A program made the position numbers and the translations under genes. Below, one piece after another: positions 7,981-14,742 of a stretch of 15,104 nucleotides of DNA. Origin of the DNA: an uncultured Geobacteraceae bacterium (GTDB lineage Bacteria; Desulfobacterota; Desulfuromonadia; Desulfuromonadales; Geopsychrobacteraceae); the NCBI GenBank assembly GCA_937958075.1, contig CALFFB010000120.1, positions 1-15,104 of the forward strand. Reading direction: 5' to 3'. The notes under the pieces are model-generated. The model was not told the origin of the DNA and made no database searches. It saw only the letters and a list, made by a program, of their open reading frames with translations. How positions within the stretch are numbered: position 1 is the first letter of the stretch; every line of letters starts with the position of its first letter.

Positions 7981-8928
7981 CTAGTTGAAAAGATCGGAGG
8001 GAAGAAGGTCGACGCCGAAGTCCCCGACGGCAAGGACCCTGCCGGTGCGGGTCTGCAGTAACCGGGAAAAGCCCCTGCGATCAGCCTCTTCAACGAGGAC
8101 GAAGGTCTGGCCGTCGTCACGGCTCACCAGCAGGGTACCGGCCAGTCCGGCAACGATCAGGGTGCCGTCGGCAAGGCGCAGCCCGGACAAAAGACCGGCG
8201 ATACTGTCAACGGAGATGTCCCGCCAGGTTTCACCGCTGTCGTCGCTGCGGAACAGGTGACCGCGCAGTCCGAACAGCAGCAGGCTGTCCCGGTCAAGGG
8301 GCAGCAGGCCGAAAAAGGAACCGGCGTAGCCCGGGATCAGCTCGGTGAAGGTTGCGCCATCGTCGGTTGAGCGATAGACCATGCCCGCCTCGCCGGCAAT
8401 AAACAGCGCATTGCCAACCCGCCGGATCTGATTAAGGTGAAAATCGTCTTCACTGATGTAGCGCTGTTCCCAGGTTTCGCCACCATTCCGGGTCTCAAGA
8501 AAAGTGCCGTAGGCACCAATGGCATACCCCTTGTCGCGATTGAAAAAGTACAGATCGAGCAGTGGCGGACTTTCGTCCAGATCCTGATACACCAGGCGCC
8601 AGCTGTTACCACCGTCGGTGGTTTGCAGAATGGTCTGATCGTGACCGACGGCCCAGCCATGCTCAGCATCGATGAAAAGCACAGCCGTGAGGGTTGCCCG
8701 GGTCGGGACAAGGATCTGCCGCCAGCTTTCCCCATGATTGTCGCTGCGCAGGACGTGGCCACGCTCACCCACGGCGATAATGGCCGCGCCGGCGTGATCC
8801 ATGTCGAGGAGCAGGGAGCTGGTTGCCAGGGGGGCCGGTTCGGAGGTAGCGGCTGATGCCGGCGGCAGCGGCAGGACGAACAGCAGGAGCACCAGGGCCG
8901 CCGGAAGGAAAGATGAAACACTAGGCAT
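7981..8928 (-). CDS. Secreted YCF48/Asp-box (BNR-like) beta-propeller protein
   Basis: The 315-residue product starts with a clear signal peptide (residues 1-26, hydrophobic Leu/Val/Phe core, cleavage probably after ASA), so the rest should be periplasmic. It contains six Asp-box turns at regular spacing: SDNHGESW, TTDGGNSW, TRNGGETW, STDDGATF, SDDSGETW and SRDDGQTF. This predicts a beta-propeller of the YCF48/HCF136 type, otherwise known as a photosystem II assembly factor. In a non-photosynthetic operon the likely job is a scaffold or assembly factor for a membrane complex, here the RND transporter 15 bp downstream. I choose the ATG at 8928 because it places the signal peptide at the very N-terminus. 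The frame is open to a TTG at 9003, but that extension would translate through a perfect 12-bp hairpin and bury the signal peptide. No good ribosome binding site is visible at 8928. Glycosidase activity is unlikely: Asp-boxes alone do not imply it. Confidence 0.85.
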   Translation of the reverse strand: MPSVSSFLPAALVLLLFVLPLPPASAATSEPAPLATSSLLLDMDHAGAAIIAVGERGHVLRSDNHGESWRQILVPTRATLTAVLFIDAEHGWAVGHDQTILQTTDGGNSWRLVYQDLDESPPLLDLYFFNRDKGYAIGAYGTFLETRNGGETWEQRYISEDDFHLNQIRRVGNALFIAGEAGMVYRSTDDGATFTELIPGYAGSFFGLLPLDRDSLLLFGLRGHLFRSDDSGETWRDISVDSIAGLLSGLRLADGTLIVAGLAGTLLVSRDDGQTFVLVEEADRRGFSRLLQTRTGRVLAVGDFGVDLLPSDLFN

Positions 8929-8960
8929 GATCAGGCCGGGTCGAATAAAGGGAAAAGGGG

Positions 8961-8992
8961 GCGCGGCCGGAACACAGGCATTCCGGCCGCGC
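8961..8992 (-). other. Perfect 12-bp GC-rich hairpin between DUF1329 and YCF48 genes
   Basis: The arms GCGCGGCCGGAA (8961-8972) and TTCCGGCCGCGC (8981-8992) are exact reverse complements around an 8-nt loop. It sits 18 nt after the DUF1329 stop and 32 nt before the YCF48 start. On the minus strand it is followed by CCCCTTTTCCC, a pyrimidine tract with only four T's, so it may be a leaky terminator or a 3'-end stabiliser of the upstream message. Either would lower expression of the propeller and RND genes relative to the barrel and DUF1329 genes. Confidence 0.7.
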
Positions 8993-9010
8993 GAGCAGCT
9001 CAAAGATCAA

Positions 9011-10372
9011 CTAACGCCGACCGGCACGGCGCAGGGCGGCGGCGGAGAAATCCTGCTCGGAGAGAACCACATCGAAGTTGTACGGCTTCGATTCGTTGTC
9101 CATGCCGATGGCCAGATAGCGTCCGGACTGCAGATCGTAGTGGGCTTCAACAGTGGTCCAGTAGGTCGGAACATCGTAGTAATTGATGCCATGCCCCTCG
9201 GAGACCCGCCACAGCTGGTCACGGTTGTCGTAGAGGTCGGCGGCGACAATCTGCCAGGAATCCTCATCAATGTAGAAGGTCCGTTTTTTATACAGATGGC
9301 GGGCGCCGTCGCGCAGGTTGGCCTCGATGACCCAGACCCGGTGCAGTTCGTAGCGCAGGTGTTCCGGGTTCAGGTGCAGGGGCGTCAGGATGTCACTGTA
9401 TTTGAGCTGATTACTGTGCAGCTTGTAGCTGTTGTAGGGAACGTAGATCTCTTTTTTGCCGATTAGCTGCCAGTCGTAGCGGTCGGGCGCGCCGTTGAAC
9501 ATGTCAAACTGATCCGTGGTGCGCAGGCTGTCGGAGGCGGTGCCGGGATTGTCATAGGCAACATTGGGGGCGCGGCGGACGCGGCGTTGGCCGGGATTGT
9601 AAACCCAGGCGGCGCGGGGCTCAGCCACCTGATCGAGGGTCTCATGCACCAGCAGCACTTCACCGGCCAGGCGCGCCGGGGCAGTGACCTCCTGCCGGAA
9701 CATGAGGATCCGGTTTTTCATCTTTTCCTCGGTCATCCCTTCCTGCGAATAGAGCAGGCTGAACTGATCTTCAAATTGCACCAGGGTGTAGTCGCCCCCC
9801 CGGGTCAGAGCGGCCTGGGTAATATTGCGGATGGCGAAATCGCCACGATAACGCAGCATGTGGTTCCACAGCACTTCGATACCACTGGTGGGAATGGGGA
9901 AGGGGATGCCGACAGCGGTACCCTTGACGCCGTCGCCCTTGTTGATCAGTTCCGCCGTCTGGGCGACCTGGCGGGTGGCGTCGTAGATCCGCTGGGGAAC
10001 CGAGGCACTGCGCCGGGTCGGGTAGACGTTCATCCTGAAGCTGTCGTAGTTTTCCAGCAGGGCCTGATGGCCGACAGTCAGTTTATCGCGGTATTGGTCC
10101 AGGTTTTCGGCGGTGATGGTGAACTGGATTTCATCGGCGGCAAACGGATCGATGTGCTGCTGCCCCTTGCTGTAGCCGGCGGGCAAGGAGGTGATGCCTC
10201 CCTCCCAGGCGGGAATGGTGCCGGCGGCGTTGCCGGCGCGCTCAGCGCCCAGGGGGGTCAGGTCCTGCCCCAGGCGGGCGGCTTCTTCAGCGGAAATGGC
10301 GGCAAGGGAAAGTCCGGCCGTGCCGGTGACGAGCAGGGCTGTGCAGATATAGGTCAATGCGTATTTAAGCAT
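9011..10372 (-). CDS. DUF1329 periplasmic protein (LolA-like lipid-binding fold predicted)
   Basis: The 453-residue product has a signal peptide (hydrophobic core at about 5-23, cleavage near residue 25) and then the family's characteristic start, with EEAARLGQDLTPLGAERAGN and TIPAWEGG just after it. Further conserved-looking stretches include NVYPTRRSASVPQ, VEVLWNH-like GIEVLWNHMLRYRG, AWVYNPGQRRVRRAP and YDWQLIGKKEIYVPYN. DUF1329 proteins are annotated as outer-membrane-lipoprotein-sorting (LolA-like) proteins and commonly occur next to a DUF1302 gene. A groove that carries a hydrophobic ligand across the periplasm is a reasonable inference, not shown. There is no lipobox cysteine, so it should be soluble. 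The ATG at 10372 has AAGGAG (10381-10386) 8 nt upstream. It is second in the operon, 71 bp behind DUF1302. Confidence 0.9.
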   Translation of the reverse strand: MLKYALTYICTALLVTGTAGLSLAAISAEEAARLGQDLTPLGAERAGNAAGTIPAWEGGITSLPAGYSKGQQHIDPFAADEIQFTITAENLDQYRDKLTVGHQALLENYDSFRMNVYPTRRSASVPQRIYDATRQVAQTAELINKGDGVKGTAVGIPFPIPTSGIEVLWNHMLRYRGDFAIRNITQAALTRGGDYTLVQFEDQFSLLYSQEGMTEEKMKNRILMFRQEVTAPARLAGEVLLVHETLDQVAEPRAAWVYNPGQRRVRRAPNVAYDNPGTASDSLRTTDQFDMFNGAPDRYDWQLIGKKEIYVPYNSYKLHSNQLKYSDILTPLHLNPEHLRYELHRVWVIEANLRDGARHLYKKRTFYIDEDSWQIVAADLYDNRDQLWRVSEGHGINYYDVPTYWTTVEAHYDLQSGRYLAIGMDNESKPYNFDVVLSEQDFSAAALRRAGRR

Positions 10373-10380
10373 AGTGTTCG

Positions 10381-10386
10381 CTCCTT
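10381..10386 (-). promoter_or_regulatory. Ribosome binding site of the DUF1329 gene
   Basis: AAGGAG on the minus strand, 8 nt before the ATG at 10372; it lies downstream of the palindrome at 10411-10428 and fixes the start. Confidence 0.7.
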
Positions 10387-10410
10387 GTTTCGTGGAAGTT
10401 CTTTCTTTGG

Positions 10411-10428
10411 CCGGGGACGCGTCCCCGG
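10411..10428 (-). other. Perfect 18-bp GC-rich palindrome between DUF1302 and DUF1329 genes
   Basis: CCGGGGACGCGTCCCCGG is its own reverse complement and would fold as a 7-bp stem with a CGCG loop in the transcript. It lies 15 nt after the DUF1302 stop. No T-run follows on the minus strand, so it is more likely a message-stabilising or pausing element than a terminator. As DNA it could also be a dyad protein-binding site. Confidence 0.6.
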
Positions 10429-10443
10429 TTTAACGGTGATCTC

Positions 10444-12519
10444 TTAAAAATAGTACTTGATTTCAGCGGCCAGAAAATCACGATCGTTGATCAGGTTATA
10501 GCGTCCGGCACCAAAGAAATCGGTATAGCTGATGTCTGCTGCCCACTTGTTCTGGTAGTTGGCGCCAAGGCCCAGGGTGACGGCCTTGCGCCCTTCGATA
10601 AAGTTGCCGCCGGGGCCGGGGGTGGTGCCGTTGACATCATGAGCCCAGGCAAGGCGCGGCGACAGGGTGACAGCACCGATGGCGTTGTTGAAATCCAGGC
10701 GGCCGACCATGCGGTAGCCCCAGGAGGTGGCATCGGCAAAAGCCGAAGCAGGTTCAATTTCACCGTAATGTGAACCGGCGAGTTGCTCATTGCCGCTGAT
10801 GGGGGTTCCGGGTCCGTCAAAACGCAGCTTGCTCTTGCTCGGCATACCATGAACATGGGTTACGCCGACTTCACCTACAAGGGCAAACTGGTTCGCCCCC
10901 AGGGTCGGGCCGAAGAGTTTGGTTGCAGTTGCCTGGACCTGGGTTACGTCTTTGCGTTTGTAGCCCTGAATGTAGTGTTCGTAAGGGTTGTCCAGATTTT
11001 CCGTGTTGAAAACCTGATTAAAGTTGGCCAGGCCGGTATTGATGGGACCCAGGGCGGCAAAGAGTAATTCAATATCGTCCATCTGCAAAGGAACATCGCG
11101 CTTGTGGGAGATTTCCCCCTGCAGGGCGATACCGGAGTTCTGCAGCAAAGTGTTGAAACTCACACCAAAGAGTTTAATGTCTTCAGGGTATTCGACAAGG
11201 TATTGAGCCGTTTGCGCATACTGATTGACAGCATAGGCGCTGGCCAGGTCAGCTCCACCGGCAGTGGCCGCATTAATGGCGCCGGTGGCAATGCTTGTGG
11301 CTTCAGCACCAAGGACGGCGCTTGCCGGAAGGTTGCCGACACCTGGGACCGGTACCTGAAAATTTTCACCGGCAGCAACGGCACCGGCTATGGCTGCTGG
11401 AACAGTTGTCGGATCGGTCGGATCAACCATGGCTGCAAAGGTTCCTGCCGCGGTTCCGGCGATACCGGCCTTGATGGCACCCTGAGCCGATCCGGTTCTG
11501 GCACTGATAACCGGCAGGCGGCTGTGATAATTCACAAAAAAGAAACCGAATTCGGTATCGTTCAGACCCGGGGCGAACAGGCGCATGGCGACACCGTATT
11601 GTCCACTGTTGTCGGCATAGATGGTTTTGCCGCGGGGAACCATATTGAAGCGATCATCAGCGTCCGGCCCCAGGGCGCCCGTCCAGCTTTCTCCCAGATC
11701 CGACCAGCGGCCGAAACCTAACATGACCCGATCCCCGCCGGTGCCGGCAAAGTCGTTGGTGCTCCAGTAGCTGCCCGTGGGGTCGATTTTCACCTTTTCC
11801 CAGTCGTACTGGTAGAAGCCTTCAAAGCTGATGTTTTCCGTCGGGCTGATGGAACCGGAGACCATGCCGACGGGAACCAGGCCTTCTCGCAGTTCCGCTC
11901 CGGCGACCCGCAGCTTGCTCACGTCAAAGGGGTTGATGATGTTGATGCCGTTCTGGATGAAGGTGCTCTCTCCCCAGCTTAAAACCTGGTTGCCGACCCG
12001 CAGCTGGACAGGCGTTCTGGCAATATCAAAGTCCCAGGTGATGTAGGCGTCAAGCAGGGTGGCATCCTTGCCGACCATGTCCTTGGCGTCGCTGCTCAAA
12101 TCTGTGCGTTCGCGGCTGCCGTCGTTGTTTTCAAAGTCATAGAAAGCGCTGCCGCGGACAAACAGACTGAAGCTGCGGTAGCGCATTCCCAGTTCACTGG
12201 TGATTTTGGCGGTGTGGTTGATCAGGTCCCCTTTGTCGTAATTGAGGTTGCCGTCATCGTAGTTCAGGGAATAGGCATTGCCGCTGCCGGAGTTGTACTG
12301 GCGATTGGCGACACCGATGAGGTCAGAGTCGCGATCCTTCATCCGCCAGGCGGCGCCGTAGGACAGGGTCGAATCGAGGTTGCCGTCGACCTCGCCCAGC
12401 TGAAACTGAAAGGCGAAGGCAGGCACTGCCGTCAGCAATGCCAGACAGCCCAGGCTGATAAGCAGGAACAGTTTTTTGCCGGATGACGCAGATGACGAAA
12501 GGGTGGATAAGATGCTCAT
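10444..12519 (-). CDS. DUF1302 outer-membrane beta-barrel protein
   Basis: The 691-residue product carries a signal peptide (KK, then a Leu-rich core, then AVPAFA; cleavage near residue 36). It has alternating amphipathic strands throughout and ends in IKYYF, with the C-terminal Phe typical of barrel insertion. The DUF1302 hallmark RVGNQVLSWGESTFIQNGIN is at residues 174-193. Residues 341-438 form a long Ala/Gly-rich segment inside the barrel sequence, which may be a helical plug or surface cap. The start is the ATG at 12519, with AAGGAGG 7 nt upstream. A nearer ATG at 12525 lies only 1 nt from that site, and a TTG at 12549 has none. It is the first gene of the envelope operon. By position and family pairing with DUF1329 it should be the outer-membrane pore or receptor, possibly doing a FadL-like job, since no FadL is present here. 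The transported compound is unknown. Confidence 0.9.
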   Translation of the reverse strand: MSILSTLSSSASSGKKLFLLISLGCLALLTAVPAFAFQFQLGEVDGNLDSTLSYGAAWRMKDRDSDLIGVANRQYNSGSGNAYSLNYDDGNLNYDKGDLINHTAKITSELGMRYRSFSLFVRGSAFYDFENNDGSRERTDLSSDAKDMVGKDATLLDAYITWDFDIARTPVQLRVGNQVLSWGESTFIQNGINIINPFDVSKLRVAGAELREGLVPVGMVSGSISPTENISFEGFYQYDWEKVKIDPTGSYWSTNDFAGTGGDRVMLGFGRWSDLGESWTGALGPDADDRFNMVPRGKTIYADNSGQYGVAMRLFAPGLNDTEFGFFFVNYHSRLPVISARTGSAQGAIKAGIAGTAAGTFAAMVDPTDPTTVPAAIAGAVAAGENFQVPVPGVGNLPASAVLGAEATSIATGAINAATAGGADLASAYAVNQYAQTAQYLVEYPEDIKLFGVSFNTLLQNSGIALQGEISHKRDVPLQMDDIELLFAALGPINTGLANFNQVFNTENLDNPYEHYIQGYKRKDVTQVQATATKLFGPTLGANQFALVGEVGVTHVHGMPSKSKLRFDGPGTPISGNEQLAGSHYGEIEPASAFADATSWGYRMVGRLDFNNAIGAVTLSPRLAWAHDVNGTTPGPGGNFIEGRKAVTLGLGANYQNKWAADISYTDFFGAGRYNLINDRDFLAAEIKYYF

Positions 12520-12526
12520 GGACATG

Positions 12527-12533
12527 CCTCCTT
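12527..12533 (-). promoter_or_regulatory. Ribosome binding site deciding the DUF1302 start
   Basis: AAGGAGG on the minus strand, 7 nt before the ATG at 12519. It rules out the ATG at 12525, which is only 1 nt away, and the upstream TTG at 12549. Confidence 0.75.
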
Positions 12534-12554
12534 GATCGGTGAACTGCAATCAAA

Positions 12555-12580
12555 ATCCCCCGATGAATTAAGAGGGGGAT
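12555..12580 (-). other. Leader hairpin of the DUF1302 operon
   Basis: The arms ATCCCCC (12555-12561) and GGGGGAT (12574-12580) are a perfect 7-bp inverted repeat around a 12-nt AT-rich loop. On the minus strand the hairpin precedes TTTGATTG and ends about 21 nt before the ribosome binding site. It could be a weak attenuator or a binding site; it matches no riboswitch I know. Confidence 0.45.
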
Positions 12581-12777
12581 AAATAAAATAACAGCAGGCG
12601 TCCTTTCCGGGCGGGGGAAGGTGTTTTTCGTGGCTGGATAAGAGGTGGGCCCCTTGCGCCGCTACGCCATTTAAGAAATGCTAACGTCGCTTTTGTTGTT
12701 GTGCAAGACTAAAATTCTGTTCCAGCTTGTGAAGGCACGCCCGGAAAAGAGGGGTCAAAAATTTCTATGTTGTTGTA

Positions 12778-12806
12778 GATAAAGGAATAGTAGCGGTTTC
12801 TGTCAA
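12778..12806 (-). promoter_or_regulatory. Putative promoter of the DUF1302 operon
   Basis: A perfect TTGACA (12806-12801 on the minus strand) is followed after 17 nt by TTTATC (12783-12778), a poor -10 with three of six matches. If used, transcription would start near 12771 and give a leader of about 250 nt. The weak -10 suggests an activator or a different start site. Confidence 0.3.
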
Positions 12807-13048
12807 CATTTTGTGTAGAGCTTTTTGTTTAATTTTTACGTGAAGGTAAGCTAATAAAAAAACGCTGTTCTGCTTAAAAATTGTTTTACAGTGCAGTATC
12901 AGGAAGGGAAAATCCTTGGTCTTCGGCCGGCTTATCCCTATACTGTCCCTCGCCGGTGGCCAAGTGGCAGGCAGGAACAGGATTTAAGTTGCCTGGTTCT
13001 GTTGTCATCGCAGCTGCGGGTCGCGGGGTTCGGGAACCAAAGTTTTGC

Positions 13049-13055
13049 AAAGGAG
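13049..13055 (+). promoter_or_regulatory. Ribosome binding site of hemL
   Basis: AAAGGAG, 12 nt before the ATG at 13068. The spacing is longer than usual; a second partial site (GAGG, 13062-13065) is only 2 nt from the ATG. Confidence 0.55.
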
Positions 13056-13067
13056 TTTAGAGAGGTT

Positions 13068-14351
13068 ATGAGACATTCAAAATCGCAAGAGTTGTTCAAG
13101 CAGGCGCAGCAGGTTATTCCCGGTGGGGTGAACAGTCCGGTGCGGGCATTCAAGTCGGTTGGTAGTCAGCCGGTGTTCATCGGCCGTGCTGCCGGCAGCA
13201 AGATTTACGATGTCGACCGCAATGAATATATTGACTATGTCGGTTCCTGGGGGCCCATGATCCTGGGACACTGTCATCCCAAGGTGGTTGATGCCATTCA
13301 GCGGGCGGCAACCAATGGGGCGTCTTTCGGCGCACCAACGGCTCTGGAGACGGAGCTGGCCGAGATGGTCTGTGCCGCCTATAAGGGGATTGAAAAGGTA
13401 CGCATGGTCTCGTCCGGTACCGAGGCGACCATGAGCGCCATCCGGCTGGCGCGGGGGGTTACCGGCCGCGACAAGATTCTGAAGTTTGACGGCTGCTATC
13501 ATGGCCACGCCGATTCGCTGCTGGTCAAGGCGGGCAGTGGTGCCGCCACCTTCGGGGTTCCGACCTCCCCCGGCGTACCTGCGGACTTTGCCAAATACAC
13601 CTTGACCGCCAACTTCAATGACCTTCAGGAGGTGGAGCAGATTGTCGCCGCCAACAAGGGGGAGATCGCCTGTATCATTCTCGAGCCGGTTGCCGGCAAC
13701 ATGGGGTGTGTGCCGCCGGTTCCGGGTTTTCTTGAGGGGCTGCGCAAACTGTGTACGGCCGAAGGTGTCCTGCTGATCATGGACGAAGTCATGACCGGCT
13801 TCCGCGTGGCCTATGGAGGCGCTCAGGAGCGTTACGGCATCTATGGTGATCTGGTCTGCCTCGGCAAGATTATCGGCGGTGGTCTGCCGGTGGGGGCCTT
13901 CGGCGGGCGTCGTGATATCATGGATCAGCTGTCGCCGGTAGGCGGTGTCTATCAGGCGGGAACCCTGTCGGGGAATCCTCTGGCCATGAGCGCCGGCATC
14001 GCGACCCTGAAGCTGCTGCAGGAAGAGGGTTTTTATCAGCAGATCGAAGAAAAGAGCCAGTACCTGGAGCAGGGGCTGCAGCAGGTCACGGCGGGCAGCA
14101 AGGTGCCAATCTGCTGGCAGCGCGTCGGCGGCATGTTCTGTACCTACTTCTGTGAAGGCCCGGTGACCTCCTTTGCCGACGCCGCCAAGAGCGATACGGA
14201 GACGTTCAGCCGCTTTTTCCGGCAGATGCTGGAGCAGGGCATCAATCTGGCTCCGTCCCAGTTCGAGGCGGGTTTCATGAGTTGCGCCCATACCCGCGAC
14301 GATCTGGATAAAACGATTGAGGCGGCACAGAAAGCCCTGTCACAGCTGTGA
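13068..14351 (+). CDS. hemL: Glutamate-1-semialdehyde 2,1-aminomutase
   Basis: This PLP enzyme isomerises glutamate-1-semialdehyde to 5-aminolevulinate in the C5 route to heme and other tetrapyrroles. It has 427 residues, the usual family length. Visible signatures are the N-terminal IPGGVNSPVRAFKSVG, the cofactor phosphate motif SSGTEATMSAIRLARG (about 115-130), DGCYHGHADSLLVKAGSG, EPVAGNMG, MDEVMTGFRVAYGGAQ, and the Schiff-base lysine Lys267 in LGKIIGGGLPVGAFGG. The last separates it from ordinary class-III aminotransferases. The frame is open back to 12891, but the 59 extra residues have no family counterpart. The ATG at 13068 is the first that gives the family N-terminus and has AAAGGAG upstream. 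It reads away from the envelope operon and toward atpZ, an order I recall from Geobacter-type genomes. Confidence 0.97.
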   Translation: MRHSKSQELFKQAQQVIPGGVNSPVRAFKSVGSQPVFIGRAAGSKIYDVDRNEYIDYVGSWGPMILGHCHPKVVDAIQRAATNGASFGAPTALETELAEMVCAAYKGIEKVRMVSSGTEATMSAIRLARGVTGRDKILKFDGCYHGHADSLLVKAGSGAATFGVPTSPGVPADFAKYTLTANFNDLQEVEQIVAANKGEIACIILEPVAGNMGCVPPVPGFLEGLRKLCTAEGVLLIMDEVMTGFRVAYGGAQERYGIYGDLVCLGKIIGGGLPVGAFGGRRDIMDQLSPVGGVYQAGTLSGNPLAMSAGIATLKLLQEEGFYQQIEEKSQYLEQGLQQVTAGSKVPICWQRVGGMFCTYFCEGPVTSFADAAKSDTETFSRFFRQMLEQGINLAPSQFEAGFMSCAHTRDDLDKTIEAAQKALSQL

Positions 14352-14373
14352 TCGAGGCCCGTGGGTGGCTTGG

Positions 14374-14393
14374 CAACCGGGAAAAACCGGTTG
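14374..14393 (+). other. Hairpin after hemL, overlapping the atp promoter
   Basis: A perfect 7-bp inverted repeat, CAACCGG / CCGGTTG with a GAAAAA loop, lies 22 nt after the hemL stop. No T-run follows, so it is a poor terminator. Its right arm shares three bases with the -35 box of the putative atp promoter. Confidence 0.45.
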
Positions 14394-14419
14394 ACTTGTG
14401 CCGGGGGCTGTGCTACTTC
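14391..14419 (+). promoter_or_regulatory. Putative promoter of atpZ-atpI and the atp operon
   Basis: TTGACT (14391-14396) is followed after 17 nt by TACTTC (14414-14419), which is preceded by TGC as an extended -10. The -35 box matches five of six bases; the -10 box is weak on its own. Transcription would start near 14426, about 53 nt before the atpZ ATG. Readthrough from hemL is also possible. Confidence 0.5.
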
Positions 14420-14478
14420 AGTGGCCGTTTTGCTGGTGGTAGACAGACAGCCCCTTTGAACAGCCGAAGTTGATTTGC

Positions 14479-14742
14479 ATGGGTGAAGATAAACGCGCTC
14501 TGTACCGGAGTCTCGGCTTTCTGTCTTCGGCTGGAATCTCCATGGTGCTGTCGACCCTCCTCGGCCTGTGGATCGGTTACTCCCTGGACAAGTGGCTGGA
14601 TACGCGCCCGATTCTGACCGTTGTCATGCTGTTTTTCGGGATCGCCGCCGGCTTTCGCAATGTCTATGTCCTGACCTCCTGGGAGTTGCGTCGTCAGAAG
14701 CGTGACGAACAGAGGGCTGAAGAAGATAATGACCGGCAGTGA
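14479..14742 (+). CDS. atpZ: AtpZ/AtpI-family small membrane protein
   Basis: The 87-residue product has two membrane helices (about 12-32 and 43-61) joined by a short loop with LDKWLDTRPI. The family motif FFGIAAGFRNVY is followed by a charged C-terminal tail. AtpZ proteins lie at the head of F0F1 ATP synthase operons. In alkaliphilic Bacillus AtpZ and AtpI are reported to act in divalent-cation transport associated with the synthase. The ATG at 14479 is chosen over an in-frame TTG at 14470, as it gives the usual N-terminus; neither has a strong ribosome binding site. Its end overlaps the next gene by 14 bp, indicating coupled translation. Confidence 0.88.
   Translation: MGEDKRALYRSLGFLSSAGISMVLSTLLGLWIGYSLDKWLDTRPILTVVMLFFGIAAGFRNVYVLTSWELRRQKRDEQRAEEDNDRQ

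Larger units (their letters stand above)
12520..13067. other. Divergent intergenic region between the envelope operon and hemL
   Basis: No convincing gene lies in these 548 bp. The left part holds the ribosome binding site and a leader hairpin of the DUF1302 gene (minus strand). The middle is AT-rich and carries a perfect TTGACA box on the minus strand and a 9-base direct repeat, TGTTGTTGT, at 12694-12702 and 12768-12776. The right part (12891-13067) is GC-rich leader of hemL, in frame with hemL but without family-like protein sequence. I could not assign a strong hemL promoter; the AT-rich stretch 12810-12890 is the likely place. Confidence 0.6.

Noticed and set aside
8929..9003. A TTG start for the YCF48 protein at 9003
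   Set aside because: It would translate through the perfect hairpin at 8961-8992 and place a signal peptide internally.
12665..12685. Sigma54 promoter candidate on the minus strand (TGGC...GCGCA)
   Set aside because: The GG and GC elements are separated by 9 nt where 10 are needed, and the -12 TTGC box is absent.
12581..12720. Possible S-box, cyclic-di-GMP or cobalamin riboswitch in the DUF1302 leader
   Set aside because: Only isolated look-alike strings such as CTCTTATCCAG and GGCGCAAGG occur; the conserved cores and paired stems of these classes are not there.
12810..12890. hemL promoter pairs such as TTAATT with TAATAA at 17 nt
   Set aside because: Each box matches only three of six consensus bases, which is expected by chance in such AT-rich sequence.
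12891..13067. A 59-residue N-terminal extension of HemL
   Set aside because: The frame is open, but the residues do not resemble HemL proteins, the total would exceed the family length, and the ATG at 13068 has its own ribosome binding site.
13077..14291. A 404-codon open frame on the minus strand opposite hemL
   Set aside because: hemL is certain on the plus strand; the antisense translation shows no motif and no ribosome binding site was evident.
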